64,000 nt of DNA from Pseudomonas sp. A-RE-19 (lineage in GTDB: Bacteria; Pseudomonadota; Gammaproteobacteria; Pseudomonadales; Pseudomonadaceae): NCBI RefSeq assembly GCF_019956555.1, contig NZ_JAHBDQ010000005.1:1-64000 (forward strand). Reading direction: 5' to 3'. Shown here piece by piece: positions 54,733-63,802 of this stretch; the stretch's first letter is position 1; each line of letters starts with the position of its first letter. A program made the position numbers and the translations under genes. The notes beneath the pieces were generated by a model. It was not told the origin of the DNA. It did no database searches and was given only the letters and a program-made list of their open reading frames with translations.

Positions 54733-54858
54733 GGGCCGTGCCGTATACCGCATACTGGCAGCGAGCGGTGAGGGCACCCGTACGGCGAATAAATTCCGGG
54801 ACAGTGCCTTCATCAGTGAATCGACTTGCCTCGGCAAGCCGCCGAAGGGAGCGTGATT

Positions 54859-56376
54859 ATGCCGACACACAGTGTTCTTGAATTACGCGTCCGCCGGCTC
54901 GGCATTGATACCCACCAACAACCAGTGGCGTTCATGCCGCGCGATTGCCATGTCTGCCGCTCGGAAGGTTTCTCCGCCTTGTCACGCATCGAACTGATCA
55001 AAGGCACGCGTCACGTGATCGCGACGCTGATGGTGGTGGATGGACGGTGGATAGGTGGCGGTGAGGTTGGGCTATCGGAGTCGGCCTGGCGGCTGCTCGG
55101 TGCGCAGGAGGGCGAAAGCGTTGCTGTGCATCACCCGGCGCCGGTAGAGTCGATGAGCGCCGTGCGCGGGAAGATCCATGGAAGTGCGCTGTCGCGGGAG
55201 GCGCTGACTACGATCGTGAATGACATCGATGCCGGCCGATTCAGCGACGTGGAGCTGGCGGCCTTTCTGACCGGCTGCGCCGGCAACCAAATGTCGTTCA
55301 CCGAAATCCGCTATCTGACCGAAGCCATGGTTGACGCCGGCGAGCGTCTGCACTGGGACCGACCGCTGATTCTGGACAAGCACTGCGTCGGTGGGCTGCC
55401 GGGGAATCGGACCACTCCCATTGTAGTGGCCATAGTCGCGGCCAACGGCCTGTGCATACCCAAGACTTCCTCGCGAGCGATTACCTCGCCAGCGGGCACG
55501 GCCGACGCCATGGAGACCCTGGCCCCGGTAGATCTCGATTTGCCAACGATGCGCAGGGTCGTGGAGCAAGAGGGCGGTTGCGTCGTCTGGGGCGGGGCCG
55601 TGCAGCTGAGCCCGACCGATGATGTCCTGATCCGGGTCGAACGAGCCCTGGACCTGGACAGCCAGGGCCAGTTGGTAGCCTCGGTATTGTCGAAGAAACT
55701 GGCGGCCGGTGCGAGTCATGTATTGATCGACATCCCCGTCGGCGCTACCGCGAAAGTACGCGATATGCCAGCGGCGATCCAACTGCAAACGTTGTTGGCC
55801 GAAGTCGGCAGCCTGCTTGGCCTCAACGTCCAGACACATGTCTCGAACGGCGATGGCTCAGTGGGGCTGGGTATTGGCCCGGCACTGGAAGCACGCGATG
55901 TGCTGGCGGTGCTGCGCGGCGATGCGCAGGCGCCACAGGACTTGCGTGAGCGTGCCCTCGACCTTGCCGGCCTGTTGCTGGAAATGGCCGGCAAGGTGCC
56001 GACCGGCCGTGGCTATACGCTCGCCGCCGCAACCTTGGCGAGTGGCAGCGCCTGGCGGAAATTCCAGGCCATCGCGAACGCCCAAGGCGGGCTGCGCGAG
56101 CCGCCGCAGGCGCGCTATCGGCACCCGGTTTTGGCCAGCCGCGACGGCCGTGTGTGCCGCATCGACAACCGCGTACTGTCGCGCATCGGCAAATTGGCTG
56201 GGGCGCCGGCGGCCCCCGCAGCCGGGCTGGTACTCGGTACGGCGCTCGGACAACGGGTCGAGGCCGATCAGCCGCTCTATACCGTGCATGCCGAAAGCCC
56301 GGGCGAACTGGCCTATGCGTTGGAGTATGCGCAGCAGCACCCGGAACTCTTCTTCATCGAGGAGGACGCGCCATGA
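54859..56376 (+). CDS. Archaeal-type AMP phosphorylase/thymidine phosphorylase homologue
   Basis: 505 residues, the length of archaeal AMP (NMP) phosphorylase rather than ~440 of bacterial DeoA. Domains: N-terminal ~85-residue extension unique to the archaeal type, then the glycosyltransferase helical domain (LSREALTTIVNDIDAGRFSDVE), the phosphate loop KHCVGGLPGNRTTPIVVAIVAANG, IPKTSSRAITSPAGTADAMETL, WGGAVQLSPTDD, and a C-terminal alpha/beta domain (PLYTVHAES). Archaeal enzymes phosphorolyse AMP, CMP or UMP to a base plus ribose 1,5-bisphosphate. Start at 54859 follows GAAGGGAGCGTG. Coupled by ATGA to the PRPP synthetase gene. Confidence 0.88.
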   Translation: MPTHSVLELRVRRLGIDTHQQPVAFMPRDCHVCRSEGFSALSRIELIKGTRHVIATLMVVDGRWIGGGEVGLSESAWRLLGAQEGESVAVHHPAPVESMSAVRGKIHGSALSREALTTIVNDIDAGRFSDVELAAFLTGCAGNQMSFTEIRYLTEAMVDAGERLHWDRPLILDKHCVGGLPGNRTTPIVVAIVAANGLCIPKTSSRAITSPAGTADAMETLAPVDLDLPTMRRVVEQEGGCVVWGGAVQLSPTDDVLIRVERALDLDSQGQLVASVLSKKLAAGASHVLIDIPVGATAKVRDMPAAIQLQTLLAEVGSLLGLNVQTHVSNGDGSVGLGIGPALEARDVLAVLRGDAQAPQDLRERALDLAGLLLEMAGKVPTGRGYTLAAATLASGSAWRKFQAIANAQGGLREPPQARYRHPVLASRDGRVCRIDNRVLSRIGKLAGAPAAPAAGLVLGTALGQRVEADQPLYTVHAESPGELAYALEYAQQHPELFFIEEDAP

Positions 56377-57257
56377 ATCCCCTGCTGTTTTGTCTCGATG
56401 GTAACCTGGCCTTACAGACCGGGCTCGCGGCCCGTGCGCGGCTGCAACCCGCCGCCTGCCAACTGCGGCAGTTTCCCGACGAGGAAAGCTACGTGCGTGT
56501 GTTAAGCGACGTGCAGGACCGCGACGCGGTGGTTTTGTGCAGCCTGCGCCGCCCGGACAACTTGTTCATACCGCTGTGCTTCCTCATGGAAACCCTGCGT
56601 GAGTTGGGTGCCCGTTCCGTGGGCCTGGTTGCTCCCTACTTGGCCTATATGCGCCAAGATCAGCGTTTTCATCCGGGAGAGGCCGTCAGCGCAAGCCTGT
56701 TCGCTGCCTTGTTGGCTCCGCACATCGACTGGTTAGTGACGGTGGATCCGCATCTGCACCGCATCCATGATCTGGGCACTCTATACCCGGTACCGCATCG
56801 AGTCGTACAGGCCGCGCCGGCCTTGGCAGCCTGGGTCGCCAGCGAGATCCCCCGGCCATTGTTGATCGGTCCCGACAGCGAAAGTGAGCAATGGGTGTCG
56901 GAGGTCGCCCGGCTGGCGAAAGCGCCATTCATCGTGCTGCAGAAAGTGCGGCTCGGCGATCGGGAGGTCTCGGTCTCCGTGCCCGATATCGAGCGTTGGC
57001 GTGAACACACTCCGGTGCTGATCGACGACATCATCTCGACGGGGCGTACCCTGCTCGAAACCGCCGGTCATCTGCAACGAGCAGGCATGCGCCCACCGGT
57101 GGCCTTGGCGGTACATGGAGTCTATGCAGAACACGCCGAACGTGATCTGCAAGCGGCCGGCATTCAGGCGTTCACTAGCAATAGCATTTCGCACGCCAGC
57201 AACACCATCGATCTGTCCGAGCTGGTTGGACAAGCCATCGAGGAGCTTGCTCCATGA
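56373..57257 (+). CDS. PRPP synthetase-family protein (ribose-phosphate pyrophosphokinase)
   Basis: 294 residues. N-terminal half: LRQFPDEESYVRVLSDVQ, LCSLRRPDNLFIPLCFLMETLRELGARSVGLVAPYLAYMRQDQRF (the ATP-binding loop), and the metal-binding TVDPHLHRIHDLG. C-terminal half has the PRPP-binding loop VLIDDIISTGRTL. All catalytic motifs look intact, though the protein is slightly shorter than E. coli Prs (315) and lacks some allosteric segments. Coupled to the AMP phosphorylase homologue; the two could pass ribose phosphates between nucleotide and PRPP pools. The housekeeping prs is elsewhere. Confidence 0.88.
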   Translation: MNPLLFCLDGNLALQTGLAARARLQPAACQLRQFPDEESYVRVLSDVQDRDAVVLCSLRRPDNLFIPLCFLMETLRELGARSVGLVAPYLAYMRQDQRFHPGEAVSASLFAALLAPHIDWLVTVDPHLHRIHDLGTLYPVPHRVVQAAPALAAWVASEIPRPLLIGPDSESEQWVSEVARLAKAPFIVLQKVRLGDREVSVSVPDIERWREHTPVLIDDIISTGRTLLETAGHLQRAGMRPPVALAVHGVYAEHAERDLQAAGIQAFTSNSISHASNTIDLSELVGQAIEELAP

Positions 57258-57295
57258 CTTTAAATGGATAATCGAAAGGTGACGCGGGAGGGCAC

Positions 57296-58037
57296 ATGAC
57301 CGACGCGACCCGGTTCGTGATCACTGCCTGCAAACGCTTGCACCGAATGAGCGAAGTCGAGATGTGCGAACACAAGGGCATCGGTCATCCGGACAGCCTG
57401 TGCAATGGTGTCGCGGAAGCCGTGTCGCTGGCCCTCAACCATGCCTACCTGCTACAACGTCGACAAGGCCTTGTTGATCGGCGGCGAGAGCCAGCCGCGC
57501 TTTGGCGGTGGACAGGCGTTGACGCCGATGCGCCTGATTCTGTGTGGTCGAGCCAGTCCCTTGCCGAACGCCGGGCTGGCCGAATTGGTGCGGAGCGCTG
57601 CACACCGCTATCTGTCCGAAAACCTGCGCTGCGATCCGGCGTTGTTCGAAATCGAATGTGCGGTACGCAGCGGCAGCCCCAATCTGCAGCAGGCTTTCGG
57701 GCGCGGGATGTCCCACGCCTTGGCCAACGACACCTCCTTCGGCATTGGTTTCTCGCCATACTCGCCCCTCGAAAAACAAGTGCTGCAACTGGGGGCGCTA
57801 TTGCACTCGGCCGCGTTCCAAGCGCGGTTTCCGGCAGCGGGCGACGACTACAAGATCATGGGCGCGCGGGTTGGCGACAGGATGACATTCACCGTTGCAT
57901 TGGCGCTCATCGATCGGCAGATTCACCATGCGGCAGAATATTTCGCGGTCAAGCAGGCAATTACGGAGCATCTAATCGCGTCCCTGGCGTTTCCCTGTGA
58001 TCTGGCCATCAATATCCGACATCGAGCGTACCATTGA
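57296..58037 (+). pseudogene. Archaeal-type S-adenosylmethionine synthetase, frameshifted and truncated
   Basis: Frame 1 (from 57296) encodes the N-terminus of archaeal MAT: EMCEHKGIGHPDSLCNGVAEAVSLALNHAYL. At about 57450 the sequence jumps into another frame: YNVDKALLIGGESQPRFGGG, PLANDTSFGIGFSPYSPLEK, AGDDYKIMGARVGDRMTFTVALALIDR. About eight residues (a deletion not divisible by three) are missing at the join. The reading then ends at 58037, where the archaeal family (about 400 residues) should have ~150 more. Both defects indicate a dead gene at the right edge of the accessory segment. Confidence 0.8.
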
Positions 58038-58111
58038 GTGTTTGGTGCGCGGCGATCTACCTGCCTTCTGATAAAAAGGCCTGATCGATTTATGCTGAAT
58101 TTGATGACCTG

Positions 58112-58184
58112 TTCGCGGGCAAGCATCGCTCCTGCAGGGATTTGTGGCGTTCACAAAACCCTGTGGGAGCGGGCTTGCCCGCGA
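58112..58184. repeat. REPIN at the right flank of the accessory segment
   Basis: Arms TTCGCGGGCAAGCATCGCTCC and GGAGCGGGCTTGCCCGCGA, 58112-58184, between the broken SAM synthetase gene and kguD. Flanking bases TGCTGAATTTGATG and CTGACTGACAAACGC match those around the left REPIN (49699-49788). Confidence 0.85.
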
Positions 58185-58210
58185 TGGCTGACTGACAAAC
58201 GCTAAATTTC

Positions 58211-59191
58211 TTAAACCCGCCAAGCGCCGGCATTCACCAGATTCGCCGGCCGCTCCCCAGCCAGCGCCGCCAACAGATTCTCCACCGCACACGTCGCCAT
58301 CGCCTCCCGCGTCTCATGCGTCGCCGAGCCGATATGCGGCGTCGCCACCACGTTGTTCAACTGCAACAACGGCGAGTCATGTCCCAGCGGCTCACGCTCG
58401 AACACATCCAGCCCCGCCGCGCGAATCCGGTTCTGCTGTAATGCTTCGATCAGCGCCGCTTCGTCCACCACCTTGCCCCGAGAGATGTTGATGAAGATCG
58501 TCTCGGGGCGCATCCGGGCGAGCTGTTTAGCGCCGATCAACCCTTCGGTTTCAGCGGTGAGCGGCAAGGTCAGGCAAACGAAATCGGCCTGCTGCAACAG
58601 CTGCGACAAGCTGCGGTATTGCGCATTGAATCGCTGCTCCACCGCCGGTTTTGGCGAATGACTGTGATACAGAACCGGCATGCCGAAACCAAAGTGCCCA
58701 CGTTGCGCCAAGGCTTCGCCGATCCGCCCCATGCCGATGATGCCCAGCGTTTTACCGTGCACATCGCTGCCGAAATGCGCCGGGCCGATGTTGCGGTTCC
58801 ACTGGCCAGCGCGAACCATGTTGGCCAGTTCCACCACTCGCCGGGCGGTGGCCAGGATCAACGCGAAACCGGTGTCGGCGGTGGTTTCGGTCAATACATC
58901 GGGCGTGTTACTGAGCAGGATTCGCCGTTCGGTCAGGTAATCAATGTCGTAGTTGTCGACGCCGACGGAGACGCTGGCAATGGCTTCCAGGTTGGGCGCC
59001 AGATCCAATAAGCCGGCATCCAGCTTCAGACTGGCACCGAGCAGCCCGTGGGCGCGGGGCAGGGCCTGACGCAACTGCGCCAGGCCCTCGGCGTCGAGGC
59101 TGTCGATCAGCGTCACTTCGGTCTGCTCGTGCAGGCGAGCCATTAGCAACGGCGAGAGTTTCTTGTACAGCACGACCTGTTTTTTCATCAT
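58211..59191 (-). CDS. kguD: 2-ketogluconate-6-phosphate reductase (D-2-hydroxyacid dehydrogenase family)
   Basis: 326 residues, GhrB/TkrA-type NAD(P)-dependent 2-hydroxyacid dehydrogenase. Visible: SVSVGVDNYDIDYL, LTETTADTGFALILATARR, cofactor loop KTLGIIGMGRIGEALAQRG, catalytic Arg in NISRGKVVDEAAL, Glu in DVFEREPL and His in TPHIGSATHETREAM. It reduces 2-keto-6-phosphogluconate to 6-phosphogluconate in the kgu pathway. Last gene of the kguE-K-T-D operon; 18 bases follow kguT. Its 3' end lies next to the accessory segment. Confidence 0.9.
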   Translation of the reverse strand: MMKKQVVLYKKLSPLLMARLHEQTEVTLIDSLDAEGLAQLRQALPRAHGLLGASLKLDAGLLDLAPNLEAIASVSVGVDNYDIDYLTERRILLSNTPDVLTETTADTGFALILATARRVVELANMVRAGQWNRNIGPAHFGSDVHGKTLGIIGMGRIGEALAQRGHFGFGMPVLYHSHSPKPAVEQRFNAQYRSLSQLLQQADFVCLTLPLTAETEGLIGAKQLARMRPETIFINISRGKVVDEAALIEALQQNRIRAAGLDVFEREPLGHDSPLLQLNNVVATPHIGSATHETREAMATCAVENLLAALAGERPANLVNAGAWRV

Positions 59192-59209
59192 CGTTATCTC
59201 AACTTCAAT

Positions 59210-60508
59210 TCAGGAATGAGCAGCGCTCGGCCGTTGCACAACGGCCTTGGCCACGACCCGGTCACTGGCGCCAGGCTTGAGGAAAATCGTCAGCACCACC
59301 GACAGCATCAAGGCCCCGCTCATCAGCAGATAAGAGGCACCGGGCGATCCGGTGGAGCTGTTCAGGTAACCGACCAGATAAGAGCCGCCAAACGAACCGA
59401 GCGCGCCCATGCTGTTGATCAACGCCATGGCGCCACCGGCCACGTTGGCCGGGAGGATTTCCGGGACGATGGCGAAAAACGGCCCGTACGGGGCGTACAT
59501 GCAGGCGCCGGCAATCACCAGCAGGGTGTAGGACCACCAGAAATGCTCCGCGCCCAAAGCGTAGGAGCCATAGAACGCAATCGACGCGATCAGCAGCGGC
59601 GGCCAGACGAAGCGTTTGCGCTTTTGCAGTTTGTCCGAGCCCCAGGACACCAGCAGCATGCCGATCACCGCCGCCAGGTAGGGCAACGCCGACAGCCAAC
59701 CGGCTTCGATCATGTCCATCTGTGCACCGGCCTTGAGGATCGATGGCAGCCACAGCACGAAACCGTAGACGCCGATGCTCCAGCAGAAAAACTGCAAGGC
59801 AAGGATGATCACTTTCGGCGAGCGGAAGGCTTCGGCGTAGTTTTTCACCGCTTTGATGCCGACCTGTTCGGCGGCCAGGGCGCTTTCCAGGTCCTGCTTT
59901 TCCTGGTCATTGAGCCACGTGGCCTGAGCCGGACGATCATCGGCCAGCCGCCACCAGATAAACGCCCACAGCACCGCCGGCAAACCCTCGATGATGAACA
60001 TCCAGCGCCAGTTGAAATGCTGGATCAGGTAACCCGACACCACCGACATCCAGAGCATGGTCACGGGGTTGCCGAGGATCAGGAAGGTGTTGGCACGCGA
60101 GCGTTCGGCACGGGTGAACCAATGGCACAGGTACACCAGCATCGCCGGCATCACGGCGGCTTCGACCACGCCGAGCATGAAGCGAATCACGATCAGCCAG
60201 TAGGCGTTGGAGACGATCCCGGTCAAGGTCGCCAGCCCGCCCCAGAGGATCAGGCTGACGAAAATCAGTTTCTTCACGCTGTGTTTCTGGGCGTAGATCG
60301 CTCCCGGGATCTGGAAGAAAAAATAACCAAGGAAGAACAGTGCGCCGAGCAGGGAAGACAGCCCCGGCGTGATCATCAGGTCCTTGGCCATGCCGGAGGC
60401 GGCGGCGAACCCATAGTTGGCGCGGTCCAGATACGCCAGGCTGTAGGTGATGAACACGATGGGCATGATGTACCACCAGCGGCGGGTGGCCAGTGTCGCG
60501 GTTTTCAT
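59210..60508 (-). CDS. kguT: 2-ketogluconate transporter (MFS)
   Basis: 432 residues with about 12 helices. ACS-type signature PIVFITYSLAYLDRANYGFAAASGMA, LFFLGYFFFQIPGAIYA, GVVEAAVMPAMLVYLCHWFT, RAERSRANTFLILGNPVTMLW and GGAMALINSMGALGSFGGSYLVGY. Its operon position between kguK and kguD, and similarity in layout to characterised kguT genes, assign 2-ketogluconate. The start at 60508 follows CAGGAGCATCACT. Confidence 0.9.
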   Translation of the reverse strand: MKTATLATRRWWYIMPIVFITYSLAYLDRANYGFAAASGMAKDLMITPGLSSLLGALFFLGYFFFQIPGAIYAQKHSVKKLIFVSLILWGGLATLTGIVSNAYWLIVIRFMLGVVEAAVMPAMLVYLCHWFTRAERSRANTFLILGNPVTMLWMSVVSGYLIQHFNWRWMFIIEGLPAVLWAFIWWRLADDRPAQATWLNDQEKQDLESALAAEQVGIKAVKNYAEAFRSPKVIILALQFFCWSIGVYGFVLWLPSILKAGAQMDMIEAGWLSALPYLAAVIGMLLVSWGSDKLQKRKRFVWPPLLIASIAFYGSYALGAEHFWWSYTLLVIAGACMYAPYGPFFAIVPEILPANVAGGAMALINSMGALGSFGGSYLVGYLNSSTGSPGASYLLMSGALMLSVVLTIFLKPGASDRVVAKAVVQRPSAAHS

Positions 60509-60587
60509 AGTGATGCTCCTGAGCTTGTTGTTTTTGTCGCAGCAGGTAACGGGTCTGAATCAATTTTTTGCGGTGATTGTTATGGCC

Positions 60588-61607
60588 TCATCGCGAGCAG
60601 GCTGGCTCCCACAGGGGATCTGTGTTTGAACCCGATTTAATGTGGGAGCCAGCCTGCTCGCGATTGGGGGCCCCGAATTCGGCATACATCTCAGCCCGAT
60701 CGGGCAACCCCTCCATATCCCCACGGCTCTGCACCGCGCGGCTACCGATCCAGTTGGCACGCTGCACCGCTTGGGCAACGCTGTAGTTTTCCAGCAGGGC
60801 GCTGATCAGGCCGACAGCGAACCCGTCACCGGCCCCGACCGTATCGACCACTGTTTCCACGGGCACGCCTGCAACGAAACCTTCGTCCAGATGGGTGCGG
60901 TAATACGCACCGCGCGGCCCAAGTTTGATCGCCACGACTTCAGCGCCCTGGCCGAGATAAAACGCAGCGATGTCGGCGGGGTCTTCGAACCCGGTCAGCA
61001 AACGCCCTTCGCTCAAACCCGGCAGCACCCAATGGGCGAGGGCGGCGAGGCGATTGATCTCGGTGATCATCTGTTGCTCGCTGGCCCACAGGCTTGGGCG
61101 CAGGTTTGGGTCGAACGACACGCTGTGCCCGGCAGAACGCATGCGAGTCATCAGCTCGAACGACATTTCCCGGGCCGAGGCAGACAGCGCCGGTGGAATG
61201 CCCGTGGCGTGCAAGTGCCGAGCCGTGAGCAATGGCGGAGCAATGGACCGCACCGACAAATGACTGGCCGCCGAGCCACGGCGGAAATACTCGACAACCG
61301 GGTCGCTGCCATCGTCAGTGCGAGACTTGAGTTGAAACCCGGTGGGGTGCGCGGGGTCGATGTCGACGTGGCTGCAGTCCAGGCCTTCTTTCTCCAGCGT
61401 ATCGATGACGAACCTGCCAAGAGAATCCGCACCCACCCGGCTCAGCCAGGCGACGTTAAAACCCAGCCGTGACAGACCGATGGCAACGTTGCTGTCAGCC
61501 CCGGCAATGCGCTTGTGGAAGTGGTCGACGTCGGCCAGCTCACCGTTCTGCTCGGCGACGAACATCGCCATGGTTTCACCGAACGACAGAATATCGATCT
61601 CAGACAT
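60588..61607 (-). CDS. kguK: 2-ketogluconate kinase (PfkB family), C-terminus extended by a REPIN
   Basis: PfkB sugar kinase that makes 2-keto-6-phosphogluconate. 339 residues from [16 protein letters not shown] at 61607, overlapping the kguE stop by 8 bases. Motifs: [20 protein letters not shown] (substrate loop) and [20 protein letters not shown] (anion hole and catalytic Asp). The expected family end is near [12 protein letters not shown]; the next ~25 residues ([18 protein letters not shown]...) are translated REPIN sequence (60591-60663), and the stop lies just beyond it. The REPIN therefore replaced the original stop. Enzyme core intact. Confidence 0.92.
   Translation of the reverse strand: MSEIDILSFGETMAMFVAEQNGELADVDHFHKRIAGADSNVAIGLSRLGFNVAWLSRVGADSLGRFVIDTLEKEGLDCSHVDIDPAHPTGFQLKSRTDDGSDPVVEYFRRGSAASHLSVRSIAPPLLTARHLHATGIPPALSASAREMSFELMTRMRSAGHSVSFDPNLRPSLWASEQQMITEINRLAALAHWVLPGLSEGRLLTGFEDPADIAAFYLGQGAEVVAIKLGPRGAYYRTHLDEGFVAGVPVETVVDTVGAGDGFAVGLISALLENYSVAQAVQRANWIGSRAVQSRGDMEGLPDRAEMYAEFGAPNREQAGSHIKSGSNTDPLWEPACSR
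60591..60663. repeat. REPIN inside the 3' end of kguK
   Basis: TCGCGAGCAGGCTGGCTCCCACA (60591-60613) and inverse (60641-60663). It is read through in frame as the last 25 codons of kguK. Confidence 0.88.
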
Positions 61608-62382
61608 GAGCAGGCTCCAGATGGGACAGGCCAAGGCGGGAGAGGGTGGCGACATGCTCAGTGGTCAGCTGCACCAGGTCATCGCCCTGCAGCGGATACT
61701 CCGCCGCACGCATCACGCCCTGGGGCATGTGTCGCAGCAGTTGCTCCCACAGATGCAGATCAGTGGCGGCGGGCGGCACCGCCACCAGTTTGCCGTCGGC
61801 CCGGCGCGCTACCGCTTTGCAGTGCACATAACCGACGTGCCGACCGAGCAGCCGCGCGGCGCTGGCGGCGGACTGGTCCTGCCATTGCCAGTTGCCGATA
61901 TCGAAAGTCATTTTGATCGGCAGGTGGTGCTGCTCGACTTCGGCGAAGAAACGCTGGAAGGGTTCGATTCGGCCGCCGTGCAAGGTCTGGTCGTTTTCCA
62001 CCAGCAGTTGCACCGGGCTCTGTTGTAACGCAAGCGCCAGTGTTTGCAGATCATTGTTGTCGGTGAAATAACCCAAGGAGACTTTCAACCATTTGGCGCC
62101 GAACGCCTCGGCGCGCTTCAGGGTTGATAGCAGTTCAGGATTGGGTGTCGAGTGTCCGGCCAGCCACAATTCCATCGGTGAGGAATACACACTGTCGAGG
62201 CCCCGGGATTGCGTGGCTTCAGTCAGTTGCGCGGGGTTTTCGAGGGTCAGCAGCTCTTCGCGCCATTCGATGTGCGTGGCATGGGCCGCGGCCAGCACCT
62301 CGACAAAACTGCCTTGGCCGCGTTGACGGACAAGGTCCGCGCCGTAGCTGGACAGGCTGATGGAAACGGGTGGTTTGTTCAT
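61600..62382 (-). CDS. kguE: KguE sugar phosphate isomerase/epimerase-like protein
   Basis: 260-residue TIM barrel of the xylose-isomerase-like sugar phosphate epimerase family: [39 protein letters not shown] (metal Glu), [14 protein letters not shown] (metal Asp) and YVHCKAV (His). First gene of the kgu operon. Function within 2-ketogluconate use is not settled in the literature I know. A perfect PtxS palindrome lies 14 bases upstream of its start. Confidence 0.88.
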   Translation of the reverse strand: MNKPPVSISLSSYGADLVRQRGQGSFVEVLAAAHATHIEWREELLTLENPAQLTEATQSRGLDSVYSSPMELWLAGHSTPNPELLSTLKRAEAFGAKWLKVSLGYFTDNNDLQTLALALQQSPVQLLVENDQTLHGGRIEPFQRFFAEVEQHHLPIKMTFDIGNWQWQDQSAASAARLLGRHVGYVHCKAVARRADGKLVAVPPAATDLHLWEQLLRHMPQGVMRAAEYPLQGDDLVQLTTEHVATLSRLGLSHLEPAHV

Positions 62383-62395
62383 TGTTATGCACCTC

Positions 62396-62409
62396 TGAAA
62401 CCGGTTTCA
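62396..62409. promoter_or_regulatory. PtxS operator before kguE
   Basis: TGAAACCGGTTTCA, a perfect 14-bp palindrome identical to the known PtxS box, 14 bases before kguE. PtxS bound here should repress kguEKTD until 2-ketogluconate releases it. Confidence 0.92.
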
Positions 62410-62455
62410 TTTTTGGTCAAAAAAATAGTGATGTTGAGTTATGTGGTGGTTGTCA

Positions 62456-62543
62456 GGGCCTCTTCGCGGGCAAGCCTCGCCCCTACAGGGGTCTATGGCG
62501 TTCACAAAACCTGTAGGAGTGAGGCTTGCCCGCGAAGAGGCCC
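62456..62543. repeat. REPIN between ptxS and kguE
   Basis: Long arms 62456-62489 and 62510-62543 (GGGCCTCTTCGCGGGCAAGCC... and inverse) around a 20-nt loop. It ends 6 bases from the ptxS stop. Confidence 0.88.
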
Positions 62544-62549
62544 GAACAT

Positions 62550-63575
62550 TCACCGAAGATTCCCCAGGGTCGACCCCCGAACAATCAGCCGCGCCGAAAA
62601 ATCCAGCGTCCGCACCGGCCCGTCATCGCCACGCAGTCGCTTGAGCAAACATTCAAACGCACTCGCGCCAATCTCCGCCGTTGGCTGGGCGAGGGCGGTA
62701 ATTCCGCTGCCCACCAGCGGGTACCAATCCAGATCATCCAAAGCGATCAGTCCGACATCCTCAAACAGCTTGCACTTCAACTCACGCAACGAATGAGTAC
62801 TGGCCAACGCAGCAATACCGTTGGCACAGAACAGCGCTTTCGGCCCGGGACCCGGGGTTTGCAAAAAGGTGTTCACGCGGGCGGTCAGATCGCCGCCGGT
62901 TTCAACCACCGCGCCCGAGAGCGCCGGACGTTGCCCGATCTGCGCCTTGAAACTGCTGACCCGCTCGATCCGCGAACTGGTGCCGTCATAAGGCTCGGTG
63001 ACCATCAGCACATCGCGATAACCGCATTCTTCAAGGTGCGCAACGGCCATCTCGACGGCGGTCGGATTATCCAGCCCCACCAGATCGCTCTCGAGCTGAT
63101 CGACCTTGCGATCCACCAACACCATGGGCATTTCCCGGTGCAACTCACGCAACTCATCGCGGTGATGGCCGAGGGTGTTCACGATCAAGCCTTCGATGTT
63201 GTATGAGCGCAGCAGCGCCAGGTGCTGACGTTCCTGCTCGTCATCGCGATCGGTGTTGCACACCACCAGGCTGTAGCCGTGCTGACGGCAGGCGGTTTCC
63301 ACCCCGTGCATCACGGCAATCGAATAAGGGTTACGGATATCGGCCACCAGCATGCCGATCAGGCGCGTGCGCCCACGTTTCAGGCCACGGGCCATTTGGT
63401 TCGGGCGATAGCCCAACTCGCTGATCGCCTGCTCGATACGCAAGGCAATGGCATCGGAGAGCAGGGCGCGGTCATCGCCGATGAAGCGCGAGACGCTGGC
63501 CTTGGAGACGCCCGCGTGTTCGGCGACGTCGAGCATGGTCACGCGGCTACGTTGGGCGGCGGAGAAGTCGTTCAC
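62550..63575 (-). CDS. ptxS: LacI-family repressor PtxS
   Basis: 341 residues. N-terminal LacI HTH (RVTMLDVAEHAGVSKASVSRFIGDDRALLSD) with the hinge helix (LGYRPNQMARGLKRGRTRLIGM), then a periplasmic-binding-protein-like effector domain (~65-340). PtxS senses 2-ketogluconate. Two perfect PtxS boxes flank it: one before kguE (62396-62409) and one in its own upstream region (63616-63629), so it represses the operon and itself. Confidence 0.93.
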   Translation of the reverse strand: MNDFSAAQRSRVTMLDVAEHAGVSKASVSRFIGDDRALLSDAIALRIEQAISELGYRPNQMARGLKRGRTRLIGMLVADIRNPYSIAVMHGVETACRQHGYSLVVCNTDRDDEQERQHLALLRSYNIEGLIVNTLGHHRDELRELHREMPMVLVDRKVDQLESDLVGLDNPTAVEMAVAHLEECGYRDVLMVTEPYDGTSSRIERVSSFKAQIGQRPALSGAVVETGGDLTARVNTFLQTPGPGPKALFCANGIAALASTHSLRELKCKLFEDVGLIALDDLDWYPLVGSGITALAQPTAEIGASAFECLLKRLRGDDGPVRTLDFSARLIVRGSTLGNLR

Positions 63576-63615
63576 GGTGTTTAACCTTGTTATTGGAGTT
63601 TGTGCAGGCTGGCTT

Positions 63616-63629
63616 TGAAACCGGTTTCA
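63616..63629. promoter_or_regulatory. PtxS operator before ptxS
   Basis: Second perfect TGAAACCGGTTTCA, 41 bases upstream of the ptxS start. Autoregulation is expected. Confidence 0.92.
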
Positions 63630-63802
63630 GAAGACACCATTAACGAGAACGCGTCAAGCCAGTGAAGCCTCAAAGCCTAGGGAAAAGCCGACGAACGGTA
63701 GCTTTACCTGTCAGATATGACAGTAGTCAAGACAGTTAAGTCAGCGCTTAATTTATTACAACAACAAAGAACAATTCCGCGAACAGGTGAAGGAGTTACG
63801 AT

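Larger units (their letters stand above)
49800..58087. mobile_element. Accessory segment: copper export plus archaeal-type nucleotide enzymes
   Basis: About 8.3 kb between aruH and kguD. All ten genes are on the plus strand and most overlap by ATGA, unlike the neighbours. Content: copper handling (49993-54732) and archaeal-type AMP phosphorylase, PRPP synthetase and SAM synthetase (54859-58037), the last truncated at the right edge. Both edges carry similar REPIN-containing sequence (TGCTGAATTTGATG ... REPIN ... CTGACT.ACA.ACGC). No integrase, transposase or tRNA is inside, so transfer by homologous recombination between flanking repeats is more likely than site-specific integration. Boundaries are approximate. 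Confidence 0.6.
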
